DNA of 64,000 nt, from contig NC_057788.1 of the NCBI RefSeq assembly GCF_014905175.1, positions 22,104,154 through 22,168,153 of the forward strand. The letters are read 5' to 3'. Position numbers and translations under genes: made by a program. The notes beneath the pieces were generated by a model. The model had not been told where the DNA came from, did no database searches, and saw only the letters and a list, made by a program, of their open reading frames with translations. This stretch comes from Aphidius gifuensis (Eukaryota > Arthropoda > Insecta > Hymenoptera > Braconidae). Positions 47,049 through 57,435 of the stretch are shown in pieces; the stretch's first letter is position 1, and each line of letters opens with the position of its first letter.

Positions 47049-50000
47049 GTCAGTCATGTATGTACCAAAAAAATTCGACGTCCACTTTATTCTTATTTTT
47101 CAGAAGAAAAAAAAATTTAATTAACAAATTTAACAAATTATTTACAATGCTTTAAATCATTATGTCAATTTTTCATTGTTATATATAAACCTGCATTGAT
47201 TAATTATATAAAAATCCAACACTGGAGAATTTTTTTTTCTTTTTATCGCACCAAATCATGGAGTTTAATTTTTTGTTTTAATAACACAAAATTAATCTAT
47301 GATTTGTAAAACAAAAAAGAAAATTTTTTCTCTAGTGAAGGATAAATACATGCATTAATTTTCGGGTAATTAGAAAATTAAAAATACACGCACATGGTGG
47401 TGGGTCACGCTTAAAACAATTGTCATTCAAAAAACAAAAACAAGAATGACAATAAATTATTATTTTTTTGACAATTTTAAATACCTTTTTACACTTTATC
47501 ATGACCTTTGCTTTGCAATATATAAATTTACGAGATATATTATAATTTAAATAAATAAAAAACAAAAAGCCGTTGACAGTTTGAATAAACATGTGGGAAA
47601 ATTACGAATCCCATAAAGAAATAAACAAAAAAAAAAAAAATTAGACGGAGAAACATATCTAAAAAAAAAAAACTACATGATATAATAAAAAGATATAATA
47701 ATAGCCAAATGAAAAAAAAAAAAAACAAAAAGGAAGTAGAGATTCAAGAAAAGATGCATTGGGGGCTTGTTAATGAAATTCACCCCTTTAACAATGGGCC
47801 AGAAGAACACCCAGTGGCTTGAATATTTCGATGAAGAACAGGGCTCTTATACTTGCACAATATTTTTTTTATTTTTTTTTTTATTTTCGGTAAAGGCCCT
47901 ATATGGGGTTATTTTTTTATCACCATTTGTATTATTTAATTCTCTCATCTTTTCTTTTCATCAGCTACATTTGCATGTGCCTTAGCGAACATTGTTTCCT
48001 TTAATGTCACTCTCATTCTCTCTCACTATATAGCAATCAATGTTGTCGACTATTATATATACTTTTTTTTTATCATCATATATCAAATGTCCAAGAAAAA
48101 AAACTTCAATCGTGAGAAATATTACCATTCATTTTAAATACAAACACAAACACACATTCACACATCAAATTTAATAAGCTGAAATTATTTTATAATTGTC
48201 AATTAATATCTGCAGTGTATATATGCTTATAAAATTAATATATATTATTTTTTAATCATCATGGTTTTTGCATTTCTTCTGCTATGTACTTGCTTCAGTA
48301 TCTAACCTAAAATAATTATCAACCAAATACGCAATGTGTATATGATTAATCGAATTCATTTTTTCAAAATTGAAAACAATTGTTTTTTCAAATACAAAAA
48401 ACAATTCATGGAAATTTTAGTGCAAGGCTGTACTAATAATTTTCGATGTCTCAATATTCGAATGATTAATATATATTAAATGACTTGCAGTTTAAATTTT
48501 AATATATATATTTAAATTTTAAAATCACAAACTTTGCATGCGCATGGGACTCATTTATTTTTACGCTATATACACAAATGTCATTTTCTTCCGCCCATTA
48601 TTTTTTTTTTTTTTTCGCTAAATTTTTATGCGCAAGCGTTAGTCTAATTATGCACATGTGTAAGACAAAGATAGTCACTGCATAAACGCATCATTGACGA
48701 TGCATGCGCAGCATAAAAAAATCGAAAAAAAAAAAAATTACGGTCGAAAGAAAGTACACATCTGGCACAACTGCATCGACGCAATATTGTAAGAAACATT
48801 TTTAAATCTTCTGGATCTATAATTGATGAGCCAAAGGTTTATTTTGAAATTTTATTTTTTTTTTATTTTAAATAAAAATAATCATGAAATCTTTGAGATT
48901 ATTCAGCGTATTTATTTTTTATTTTCGCAACAAAAAAACGTCCACGTTAAAATGAAAATCTCGAAGCAAATTTTAATCATCATTTTGGCAAAATTTATCT
49001 TAATAAAATTTTCAGTCAGTTTGTAATAAAAAAAACATTTACAATCACTGCTGTTTTTTTTTTTTTTTCATACAGTTTCTTGTTTATTTTATTTATTAGT
49101 TTTTTTTTATTATCAAAATAAATAATTATTTTCTTGTTTAAAACAGATTTAATTATGCTTAGAAAAAGCTTAGGTAAATTACTCTTCAAAGAAAATTAAT
49201 TTTTAACTGAACAATAAATTTTCCTGATAGGGCTTGGGTGTTGCAACCGGGTCGAACTTAAAATCCACAAATTGTTTTCTTTCTTTTCCAAAAAAAAAAA
49301 GCCTGCACATAATATATAGAATTTGCATTAACAACAACATATATATATTTTATCAAATCATTTGCGGGTACTTGAATACTGCATACATATATATATATGA
49401 ACTACTTTGTCGAGATCTTTTCCACTTTAATTCACTGCACACTGATTCGTAAAAAAAACATCAACTTTTGGCTTTTCTCCAGCTACGAAAAGACTTCTTC
49501 GGTTGGCGTCATGTGGTATTTATATAGAAAAATGAGACGGTTCTTTCTGATCTCCCAACGTTATAGTCTATAAGTATACATGCAATTTATTCAAAACGAA
49601 CGACAAAAAAAAAATAATTTTCATAAAAAAAGTAAATAAAATTTTCGCAACTAGAGAGTATTTTTGGAATACGGTCATATTTTTTTTTGAAAAATTAAAT
49701 AATCAGTTGAATTATTTCAGTTAAATCAATGATTCAAAGCGTTTGGAAAAATTTGAATCAAAATAAATTAATTTTTTAGCTCAAAAATCCATATAGTCTT
49801 CCCTCTTTTCGTTGTAAATTTCATGTGAATTTTTGCAACAAATTAAAAATGTAAATTTATTTAAATTTATATCCACGATTTTTAATGTGTATTTTTATAC
49901 ATTTTATATTTCTCTGTTAATTATATTTTGTAATTAATGAGGAAAATAGGTGATTCAAAAAATAAATTTGATAATAAGATGAAGAGACAATAATTTCGAT

Positions 50001-53000
50001 TTTCTTCATTCGAAATATTTCGAAATTCAATCGTTGATATTTGTAATTTTCCAATTAAAAAATTACAAGACATTTCTTTGTTTCAAGAGAGAGCTTTATT
50101 TATGAAAAAATATTAAAACTAGTTTTCAATTTTTGTATAATGTTATACGAACATTTGGTAAAACTCAAATCAAAGAATGTTGATGGTACAGTTACGAAAA
50201 TATTCAGTTAAAAACTGACCTTGCTTGATGTTTTTTAAGTTGCTCAAAAAGAGCTGAATTTTTTTCTCGAACAAAGAAATTTTTTTGCATTTTATATATA
50301 TACATCTATTCTTATATTTATGCATCTATATATATATGCAGTTCTTGCTTATACTCCCTCCATTCATATGTATGCATTTACCAAACTGCTTGGATGGTGT
50401 GTTACCGTCAAAAGTTTCGTACAAGGTAAGCAAGAAAAAATTGAAACAGACAAAGAAAGAATCTTGAAATAAAATGAATTACTACGAAGGTTGTCTGAGG
50501 CCTCGTGGTATGACCTCGTACAGAGATTCAGAGAGTGAAAAAAAAATTCAAATAAAAAAAACGAAAAGATACATGCAGGAAAAAAAGTAAAGAGAAGAAA
50601 AAAAATTTCTTTTTTTTTTAAATCGTTTTAAGAAAAAATAACAAGAGAAATAAAAAAAAAAAAAAACAGAGAGGATTGCATATACACAAGAACGAAAAAG
50701 AAAAAAAAAAAATCAAAAAGAAACATTGAGGAAAAAAAACGACAGATTCAAAAAAAATCACTTGTCTGGCAAATTTGCCCTTGACTTCAATGAGCCCTGT
50801 ATTGAGTACTTGGTTTATATGCAATAAAAAAATCGATAAAAATCCTTCAAGGTAATTTTTAATATGATCCTCTTATTTTGTCAATTTTTGAGTATTTAAA
50901 TTATTGATAAATATTTGTCAAATTCTTCAAAAAATTTATCACAATTTATCCCTGAGTATAAAAAAATTTTTATCAATTGATTTTCTGGAGCTTTTTGATG
51001 ATTTTATGAATTTTTCTTGAGTCACTGATTCTTTTCTATGGAAAAACTATGAATTTCATAAATTCTATGGCTGACAAATTTCTGATATTCAAATAAACTT
51101 CAAAAAAAATATGGAAAAGTGAAAAAAAAAAAAAACTTTTGATGCATGATGAAAATAAAAAAAATGATACTATTATAAGCTACTACGAAAATGGCCAAAA
51201 AAGAAAAAGAGAATGATAATGCCTACAAAGAGAATTTATATAAAAAAAAAAAAAAAATGGTTTCACAAAAGTTTCATGCATCGCTACCCATAACGTTCAC
51301 ACCCATTTCCTTTTCACGCCACACCCTAGTTGAGGTGGAGGTGGAGGTCTTTTAATGCGCGTCCGGTTGAGTCTCTTACCAAAATATAAAGACATGCAAG
51401 CATAGATATGGTGTACTAGATATTGTATGTATATTATCAAAAATCATTGTTGTATTTTTTTTCTGAAATTATTACATATATTCATGTTGACAAGATAAAA
51501 ATACTTATATTAATTTTATATATTAATCAACAATACCAACGAAAAAGAAAAGACATCAATGAGCTAAAAATTACTGTCATAAAAAATGACATTAATTTGA
51601 AATTCCATTAATGAAATTGAGACATTTTTTTTCGAAAACTGGAGAAAGAAATTGAGACATTATTTCAAACCTCAAATTACAATTTGAAAAAAAATAAAAT
51701 TATAAATTTCACATAACAATTGGTATATTGGTTATAACGAGTATATAAAAAATTGAAAAAATAAAATAAAATGATTAATATTTTCTCATCTAATTGATGG
51801 AAAAATGAAAAAATTTTTGAATTAAAATTCCACAATTAAAATGAAATATTTCGTATAAAATATAAGAAATAAATTAATGCAATTTAAAAAAAAATAAAAT
51901 TTATACATGAAGATCTAGAGGCGTTAAATAAACGATGAATAAAAAAAAAGTTGTACTGAAAGAAAAGTAAGCGTTGCATTAAAAAAAGAAATATACGAAG
52001 AAAAAAAAAAAAAAAAAATGAGAAGAAAAAAAGAGGTAAAAGTCAGTGCATGGGGCAAAAAGCATTGGTTGCAAAAAAACACCCAAGGCAAAAAAGGAAA
52101 AGTACAAAGATGGAACCGGTTTTTTCCAGTTGGGCCAGGTCGGGGCGACGAACCTTCGTTCCGCAGCCACCCTCTGAGAATAACTTCTACGCGGCAAGTT
52201 CTCTCTTTTTAAAAAATTTTTTCTTCAGGGTTCTCATGTCTCACTTTTGTGTATATACTTTTTATATATATTTCATCGTCATTGCTGGTTTTATTTTTTT
52301 TTAATTCATCTATTTATTATTATCTTTTCTTCTTCATGGTGAAGACAAAAATTTACATGTACACAAAAAATACACTCACAAATGTGCAACTCATATATTA
52401 TGATGCCATAATTTTTTTTTGAATATAGCATAGTATACAAAAATTCATAAAAATTTAGATCGAAAATGAGGCAACACAAAAAAAAAACACACAAAAGAAC
52501 ATTGTTGATTTGACAATAGTAGCCAATGATGCCCTCAAAATACACAAGAGCCATTTAAAATATTCAATGAAACAAGATTGAAGGCTTTATAATTTTTAAA
52601 GCCATTGCCGTTTTAAGACTTGAATATAATTTCAGTCTTTTTCTCACCATTGATAGCATTTGATAATTCCACTTTCTTATTATTTTTTTTTTTTTCATAT
52701 ATAAATTTTCTTTTCTTCAATCCCTACACAATTTTTTTTTTTTTAAATCTTGAATTACTTCTACAGTTACAAGTACAAGTATATATGTAAAAAAAATAAC
52801 TGATGAATTTTATTTGACTGATATATTTTTAATTAAAATAAAAAGCCCAAAAAAATTCGACAATTTTATTAATTTTTATTTAAATTATATATGGCGTGGC
52901 CCCGGTAATCGTGTGTGTTAAAATGATATTTAATTAATTTCGTGTTATAAATATAACCTGAATGATGATGATAATGAACAATTAACTGGGACGTCGGATT

Positions 53001-54225
53001 TTCCATTGCTCTAAGTTTTTATTAGTAATAATCTTGATTTATATATGTATTATTATATATATAAATACAAGATGTCGGTTATTTACAACCATTAATTTTA
53101 AATAAATATATATATTGTATTCGTAATGTATAAAAATTTAGATTGTAGTGTTATATATATTTATGTGTTTATAAAATATTATTAAAGTAAATAACTATCA
53201 ACACTTATAGAATAAAATATTAATTATATACTATTGAAAACCAACGTTATTTTTTATATATTATCGTTTGTTTTCAATAATAATAATCCAAAGGCACACA
53301 TTGCAAAAAAAAAAAATAACGACTAAAAAAAATATATAATCACTATCGTGTTTAACGCTTTTTATCCAAAGTACCAATCATTTTTTACTCTTTCGCTTTA
53401 AATATTTATCTGTAAATTTCTAACATTGAGCTTTGATCTTTTTATTATTTTCAAAAAAAATTTTACACACTGTTAAAAATATTTGCCAAAAATTAAGAAG
53501 GAAAATTCTAATCTTTAAAAAAATATGTTTTTAAATAAAAACAAAAAAAAAATGTCTTAAGTAATTTAAATTAATAATGCAATTTTATTAATGAAAAATA
53601 AATTCAATAAAATAATTTAAAATAACTTCAACTTGATATAATGATGAGTTTAATTTGTTTTACAAACATTAAGACATTTTTTTTTCTTTTTAAATTAAAA
53701 AATTTTTTCTTCAAAAGCATATTTTTCTAAATATTAGAATTTTTTTTTGCAGTGCACCTTTGAAACAAAGAATACAATACTCCAATAGAATCAAATAATG
53801 AATTCATACAAAGTGTAGTGCAATGGTGGTGACAAATGAAAAAAAAAAAAAAAAAAAAAAAAACAAATCATCCACTACATAAGTATAGTTTAGAACAATA
53901 TTTAATCCTAAATCTCACACTTTGGTATCATTCTGTTTTGTGCTTGTCTGTCTTGCTGCTTCCGGGTACAAACAATAAAAAAAAATATCGAAAATAAAAA
54001 TCAAAAATCAAAAAAAAAAATATTAAAAAAAAAAAAACAAACAAACGAAACAATACACATGGGCTCGGTCTATCTTTGGGTGGCTCCTCAACACTACCGG
54101 TGTTCGCGATTGTCTACCTGTTTGCTACCAATTTGTGGTGTGCACCACAATCTTCTGGCTCATCATTCAACTGCCAATAACAATATAAAAAACAAAAATA
54201 CAAAATAAACAAAAAAAAACAAAAG
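47049..54225 (+). other. Large intron between fingers 4 and 5
   Basis: A 7.2-kb intron starting GTCAGT (or GTATGT at 47058). It has no coding exons. It holds an A25 tract (53839-53863), a purine-rich tract (50540-50740), a CT-richer patch at 54061-54175 with a TGTGGTG/CACCACA dyad (54134-54149), then an AG-free A-rich run before the exon. Short frames such as 51979-52197 (minus) are low complexity. Confidence 0.7.
53839..53863. repeat. A25 homopolymer
   Basis: Twenty-five consecutive A, the longest homopolymer I noticed in the window. It is likely length-polymorphic and error-prone in assembly. Confidence 0.85.
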
Positions 54226-54385
54226 GAGTTGCAACAGCGTGTTGTGTTCCAGCAACACGCCGGCCTCATCGGCGGCCCAAATGCTACCAGCTGTCCAGTC
54301 TGTCACAAGCTATTCCTTGGAGGTGAAGCACTGATGGAACACATGAAGATCACACACAAGGATCCAAATGCTTCTGGTGTTGCCA
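54226..54385 (+). CDS. dati: Exon with zinc finger 5
   Basis: Frame-compatible acceptors occur at four AGs, giving starts at 54226, 54229, 54238 or 54253, all in frame. I chose 54226 because the A-rich stretch before it has no AG for about 70 bases, so it is the first AG reached. The last (GTGTTCCAG before 54253) has the best pyrimidine context and would give HTSKQH, a perfect closure of finger 4. After …QQHAGLIGGPNATS comes finger 5 with Cys752/Cys755/His768/His773 (CPVCHKLF…HMKITH), then KDPNASGVA. The donor is TGCCA|GTAAGT, phase 1. Identity as a finger exon is secure; the 5' boundary is uncertain by up to 27 bases. Confidence 0.85.
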
Positions 54386-55748
54386 GTAAGTATTTTATTT
54401 AAACAACAAGATCAAGGTTATTTTATCAAATTTGTCTCTCATTTTAATTATTAGATAAATTATATTTTAACTATCCATATCCGATCGATTTATATTTATT
54501 TTTTTTTTTTTTTTTTTACGAAATATCATATCATTATATAAATTAAATGAATTTTTTTTAAATTTATTAAATTTTTTACGAAATTTTCTATTTATTAAAA
54601 ATATATGAAATGATAAAATTTATATTTTCAATTCTGTATTCTATTTTTAAAATACAGAATAATAATAAATTTTTAAATATTTAAAACTAATATTTCTTAG
54701 TTATTCAAACTTTTAACGAGACAATTCTGATATTAAAATTATTTCATATGTCTTTGAATAAGCTTTTGGCGCGGGCATTACGTGGCTTTTATTCTCATGA
54801 TATGGTTATATATATTATCTATGTGGTAAACTAACGAAAATCTTATTTAATTTACTCAACTATTAAATATTTTCTGAATGTATGATCTACGTGAGTGAAA
54901 AATTATGATTGTTTTTACCATTATCATCAACATCATCATCATCATCAATAATAATTATTAATAATATTAACTCTAATTTTATTAAAACTGCAGTACCAAC
55001 TCGAATTTTATTAGGAAAAAAACTTTTTCAATAACTTTTTTCAATAAGAAATCATTGTATTATTAATAAATATTGTTATATAAATTTTATACACTAAAGA
55101 TGATCATTCTAAATCAAAAAAATTGCACTAAAAATTCACACGGTTACCATGAAGGTATTTATGAATTTATAAGATCCTATCAAAAATCAGGGTGATCGAT
55201 CATTTGTTTTTTTTTTAAATATTAAAAAAGCTTAATGAAGATAATTTAATTTCTGTAAAACATTTTTTACGGTAATTCATTAACCACATAGCAAACCGTA
55301 ACTCTCAATTTAACGCAAAATAGCAGAATATTTTTCCGATTTTAATTTACATAGAATGTCAACGTGAGAGTGCAATTACTAACGTGATAAGCCTCAATGT
55401 ATGACATAAATTTTAATAACGAATCAGTATGTAATTTATTAATATCCGCTACTTGACGTGTTTAATTATACTTTCAATGTAAATATTTACATGGAAATAT
55501 TGCCAAATAATGCAACAGTTGTTTGTTGACTTTGTTTTTTTTTTATAAAAATGATCATCTTTTGTAATAAACAGTATGATGATGATGTTGATTAATTGGT
55601 TGATGAATGATGATTGAATGAGATAGTTTTTTCGTTATGAAAAAAAATCTTTGGGTTGCTTTATCCTGCTTGGCATTGACCTCGACCTTGTGTCGTACTA
55701 TTGTTCCTCCTGCTGACTGCACCACCTCCGTTGCTGGGGTTTACCTAG
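54386..55748 (+). other. Intron between fingers 5 and 6
   Basis: A 1363-bp intron, GTAAGT…TTTACCTAG, phase 1. It has a 10-bp-arm inverted repeat (ATTCTGTATT 54631-54640 and AATACAGAAT 54651-54660), a CAT-repeat (54929-54947) and a long C/T-rich tract before the acceptor (55660-55748). Confidence 0.8.
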
Positions 55749-55916
55749 CGAAACGAAGGACCGCGAATCATCCATGTCCAGTTTGTGGGAAACACTATGT
55801 CAATGAAGGAAGTCTAAGGAAACATTTAGCTTGCCATCCTGAAACTAGTCAACTGAGCACAAATCTTAGAATGTGGCCTTGCTCTGTTTGTCAAGCAGTA
55901 TACACTCATGAAAGCG
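55749..55916 (+). CDS. dati: Exon with zinc finger 6 and start of finger 7
   Basis: The acceptor GGGGTTTACCTAG, behind a long C/T-rich tract, precedes CGAAACGAAGG. With one base from the previous exon it encodes TKRRTANHPCPVCGK. Finger 6 uses Cys792/Cys795/His808/His812 (HPCPVC…HLACH). A linker PETSQLSTNLRMW follows, then the Cys pair of finger 7 (Cys827/Cys830, WPCSVC). The donor GCG|GTAAAT splits a Gly codon (phase 1). An ATG at 55637 in the upstream intron keeps the frame open but reads through the pyrimidine tract, so I treat it as intron. The exon is 168 bp, phase 1-1, so skipping keeps the frame but removes finger 6 and breaks finger 7. Confidence 0.9.
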
Positions 55917-56007
55917 GTAAATTTTTTTTTAAATTATATAAATTTCTATTTTAAATTTATTAATTCTGCTTATTAATCATTTTTATTGTTATAATTTTTT
56001 GTTATAG

Positions 56008-56130
56008 GTTTACTAAGTCATATGGAGCATATGAGAATGGATCCTAAGCATCAATTTGCTGCCCAGTATGTGCTTAGTCGTGCTGCTGCTGAAAGACGTG
56101 AGAGAGAACTTTTAACTGGCTCTAGTTTAG
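56008..56130 (+). CDS. dati: Exon completing zinc finger 7, helical charged tail
   Basis: The acceptor TTTGTTATAG precedes GTTTACTAAGTC; the donor is TTTAG|GTGAGC. It encodes LLSHMEHMRMDPKHQFAA followed by QYVLSRAAAERRERELL and TGSSL. The His pair of finger 7 is His843/His846 with an unusual H-X2-H spacing, so finger 7 is atypical and may coordinate zinc with a later His (DPKH) or not at all. The RAAAERRERELL part should be a charged helix. Length is 123 bp, phase 1-1. The flanking introns are only 91 and 118 bp. Confidence 0.9.
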
Positions 56131-56248
56131 GTGAGCATTATTAATTGAATAATAATAATCTCACTTAAAAATTTAGTGTCAAAATTTAATAATGATTTTT
56201 TTTCTTAAATATGTAAATTATATCAATGGATTTTGTGATTTCTTTTAG

Positions 56249-56383
56249 GTTCTGGCCTCAGTGTATTGTCAGGACAAGGTGGACCACAAAATTTACAACA
56301 ACCACCAATGTGTCCATCACCATCTGCTCATTCAGATAGCAGCAGTGGGAATGGTAGATTATCATCAGCTGGTAGTGAACCTG
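56249..56383 (+). CDS. dati: Ser/Gly/Pro-rich tail exon
   Basis: The acceptor GATTTCTTTTAG precedes GTTCTGGCCTC; the donor is CCTG|GTACGT. It encodes a Gly completed across the junction, then SGLSVLSGQGGPQN…, PPMCPSPSAHSDSSSGN and GRLSSAGSEP. The segment is disordered-looking, rich in Ser, Gly and Pro, with possible phosphorylation sites, and has no folded domain. It is 135 bp, phase 1-1, and starts with the same seven bases (GTTCTGG) as the next exon. Confidence 0.88.
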
Positions 56384-56485
56384 GTACGTTATTCTAATTT
56401 TTCATTCAATTATTCATCTATTTTGTTATATATATAATACTTTTTATAAATAAGATCTAACTTACGAGAGCAGATTTTTGTTCAG

Positions 56486-56674
56486 GTTCTGGTCTTTTAA
56501 ATAATAACAACAATAATAACAATAATAATATGGCATCACCTGGACCAAGTGGAAATAAATTAAGTGAAATGTTGAGAGTTAGTAATCAACAATCATCAGC
56601 TCAACAATATCATGATGAAATGCAATCACAACAACAACGTATGGCTGTTATGGCAGCTGCTGTACAAGCAGCAG
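56486..56674 (+). CDS. dati: Asn/Gln-rich tail exon
   Basis: The acceptor TTTTTGTTCAG precedes GTTCTGGTCTTTT; the donor is GCAG|GTAATA. It encodes SGLL, a run of nine Asn, MASPGPSGNKLSEMLRVSN, a Gln-rich stretch and a hydrophobic helix RMAVMAAAVQAA. The Asn run is an AAT/AAC microsatellite that could vary in length between individuals. It is 189 bp, phase 1-1. The helix may serve in self-association; that is inference. Confidence 0.88.
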
Positions 56675-56766
56675 GTAATATTTTTAATTTAATTTTACTA
56701 TTATAAATAAATAATTTTAATGGTAAATCAAAAAAAAAAAACTAATTTGATTATAATAATTTTTAG

Positions 56767-56984
56767 GTTTACAAAATTCTGTATCACCAAATTTGTCACC
56801 TGTGGATGTTGCATCATTAGCAGCAGCCATGAGAATGGGAAATAATGGTGATATGACGAGCAATGGTCAAGGTTCAACTGGTCCACAACAACAAAATGTC
56901 CAATCTGGTGGTGAACAAGCTCTTAGAATGCATCAAGCAGAGGCACTTCTTCGTTCACAAGCTGAAGCAGCACTGAGACTCGCT
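56767..56984 (+). CDS. dati: Tail exon with Ala/Met segment and ALRL helix
   Basis: The acceptor ATAATTTTTAG precedes GTTTACAAAATTC; the donor is CTCGCT|GTCAGT, phase 0. It encodes LQNSVSPNLSPVDVASLAAAM, a Gly/Asn/Gln linker and a long helix EQALRMHQAEALLRSQAEAA ending LRLA. The helix has heptad-like Leu/Ala spacing and probably forms a coiled coil. The donor has C at +3, like the one at 47049. Without splicing, the frame stops a few codons on (57001). Confidence 0.88.
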
Positions 56985-57066
56985 GTCAGTATATACATTT
57001 GAAATTTATAATGGATTTTAATTTAATAATATAATTTTCTTTTTTGTTATTAATTAATGATAATAG

Positions 57067-57435
57067 GTATCACAAGCAGCAGCAGCAGCAAGCTCAGCCG
57101 TAACAAGTGATATGAGGCATCATTTAGGACAACACAATGGTGGTGGTAATACATCAAATATGTCTGGACATCATGCCAATCAACAATTATCACAACAAGA
57201 TAGTCTATCACCAGATCTAGGTAAGTCAAGCCAGATGATGAGAAGCCTCAGCGACGATAATCAGTCATCCAACAAGCGTGTTAGACTAACTGGAGGACTG
57301 ATTCCATCATCAGGAGAAGCATTACGGCTGCAAGAACAACGATTAGAACAAGCACTAAGATTACATGGTGATCCACGAGCACTTGGTTTTACTCTTCAAC
57401 ATGTTGTTAATCAACAAAACAATCAGCAACCATGA
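57067..57435 (+). CDS. dati: Last coding exon: Ala run, KRVRL basic patch, C-terminal helix
   Basis: The acceptor ATTAATGATAATAG precedes GTATCACAAGC, phase 0. The exon encodes VSQAAAAASSAVTSDMRHHLG, a His/Gln/Asn stretch, a Ser/Asp-rich segment, SNKRVRLTGGLIPSS (a possible nuclear localisation patch at KRVRL), then a helix EALRLQEQRLEQALRLHGDP echoing the helix in the preceding exon. It ends NNQQP and TGA at 57433-57435. Inside the exon, CTAG|GTAAGT at 57221 is a near-perfect donor, so an alternative downstream splice is possible. The frame closes here; a second TGA follows at 57451. Confidence 0.87.
   Translation, partial: VSQAAAAASSAVTSDMRHHLGQHNGGGNTSNMSGHHANQQLSQQDSLSPDLGKSSQMMRSLSDDNQSSNKRVRLTGGLIPSSGEALRLQEQRLEQALRLHGDPRALGFTLQHVVNQQNNQQP

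Larger units (their letters stand above)
17889..57435 (+). other. dati: Gene span: Q-rich seven-finger C2H2 transcription factor
   Basis: Eleven coding exons join into one open frame of about 1182 codons: 17889-19478, 20552-20650, 35250-35562, 46864-47048, 54226-54385, 55749-55916, 56008-56130, 56249-56383, 56486-56674, 56767-56984 and 57067-57435. All internal introns are GT..AG and junction phases agree (0,0,1,0,1,1,1,1,1,0). The product has a His/Gln-rich N-terminus, seven C2H2-type fingers at about residues 616-846, and a Gly/Asn/Gln/Ala-rich C-terminus with helical ALRL motifs. Such a protein should act in the nucleus as a sequence-specific transcription factor. The finger order, including the C-X4-C third finger, resembles my memory of insect dati (Drosophila CG2052). 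More distant candidates are the lin-29/rotund/squeeze/ZNF362/ZNF384 group. Orthology is recall, not a search. An alternative first coding exon lies at 32304-32498. Confidence 0.65.

Noticed and set aside
49230..49330. GGGTCGAACTTAAAATCC resembling a tRNA T-arm
   Set aside because: No matching D-arm, anticodon stem or acceptor stem around it.
55637..55748. In-frame extension upstream of the finger 6 exon beginning MKKNLWVALSCLAL
   Set aside because: Reads like a signal peptide, but it is the C/T-rich tract of the intron just before a clear acceptor, and fingers 5 and 6 join correctly only if it is removed.
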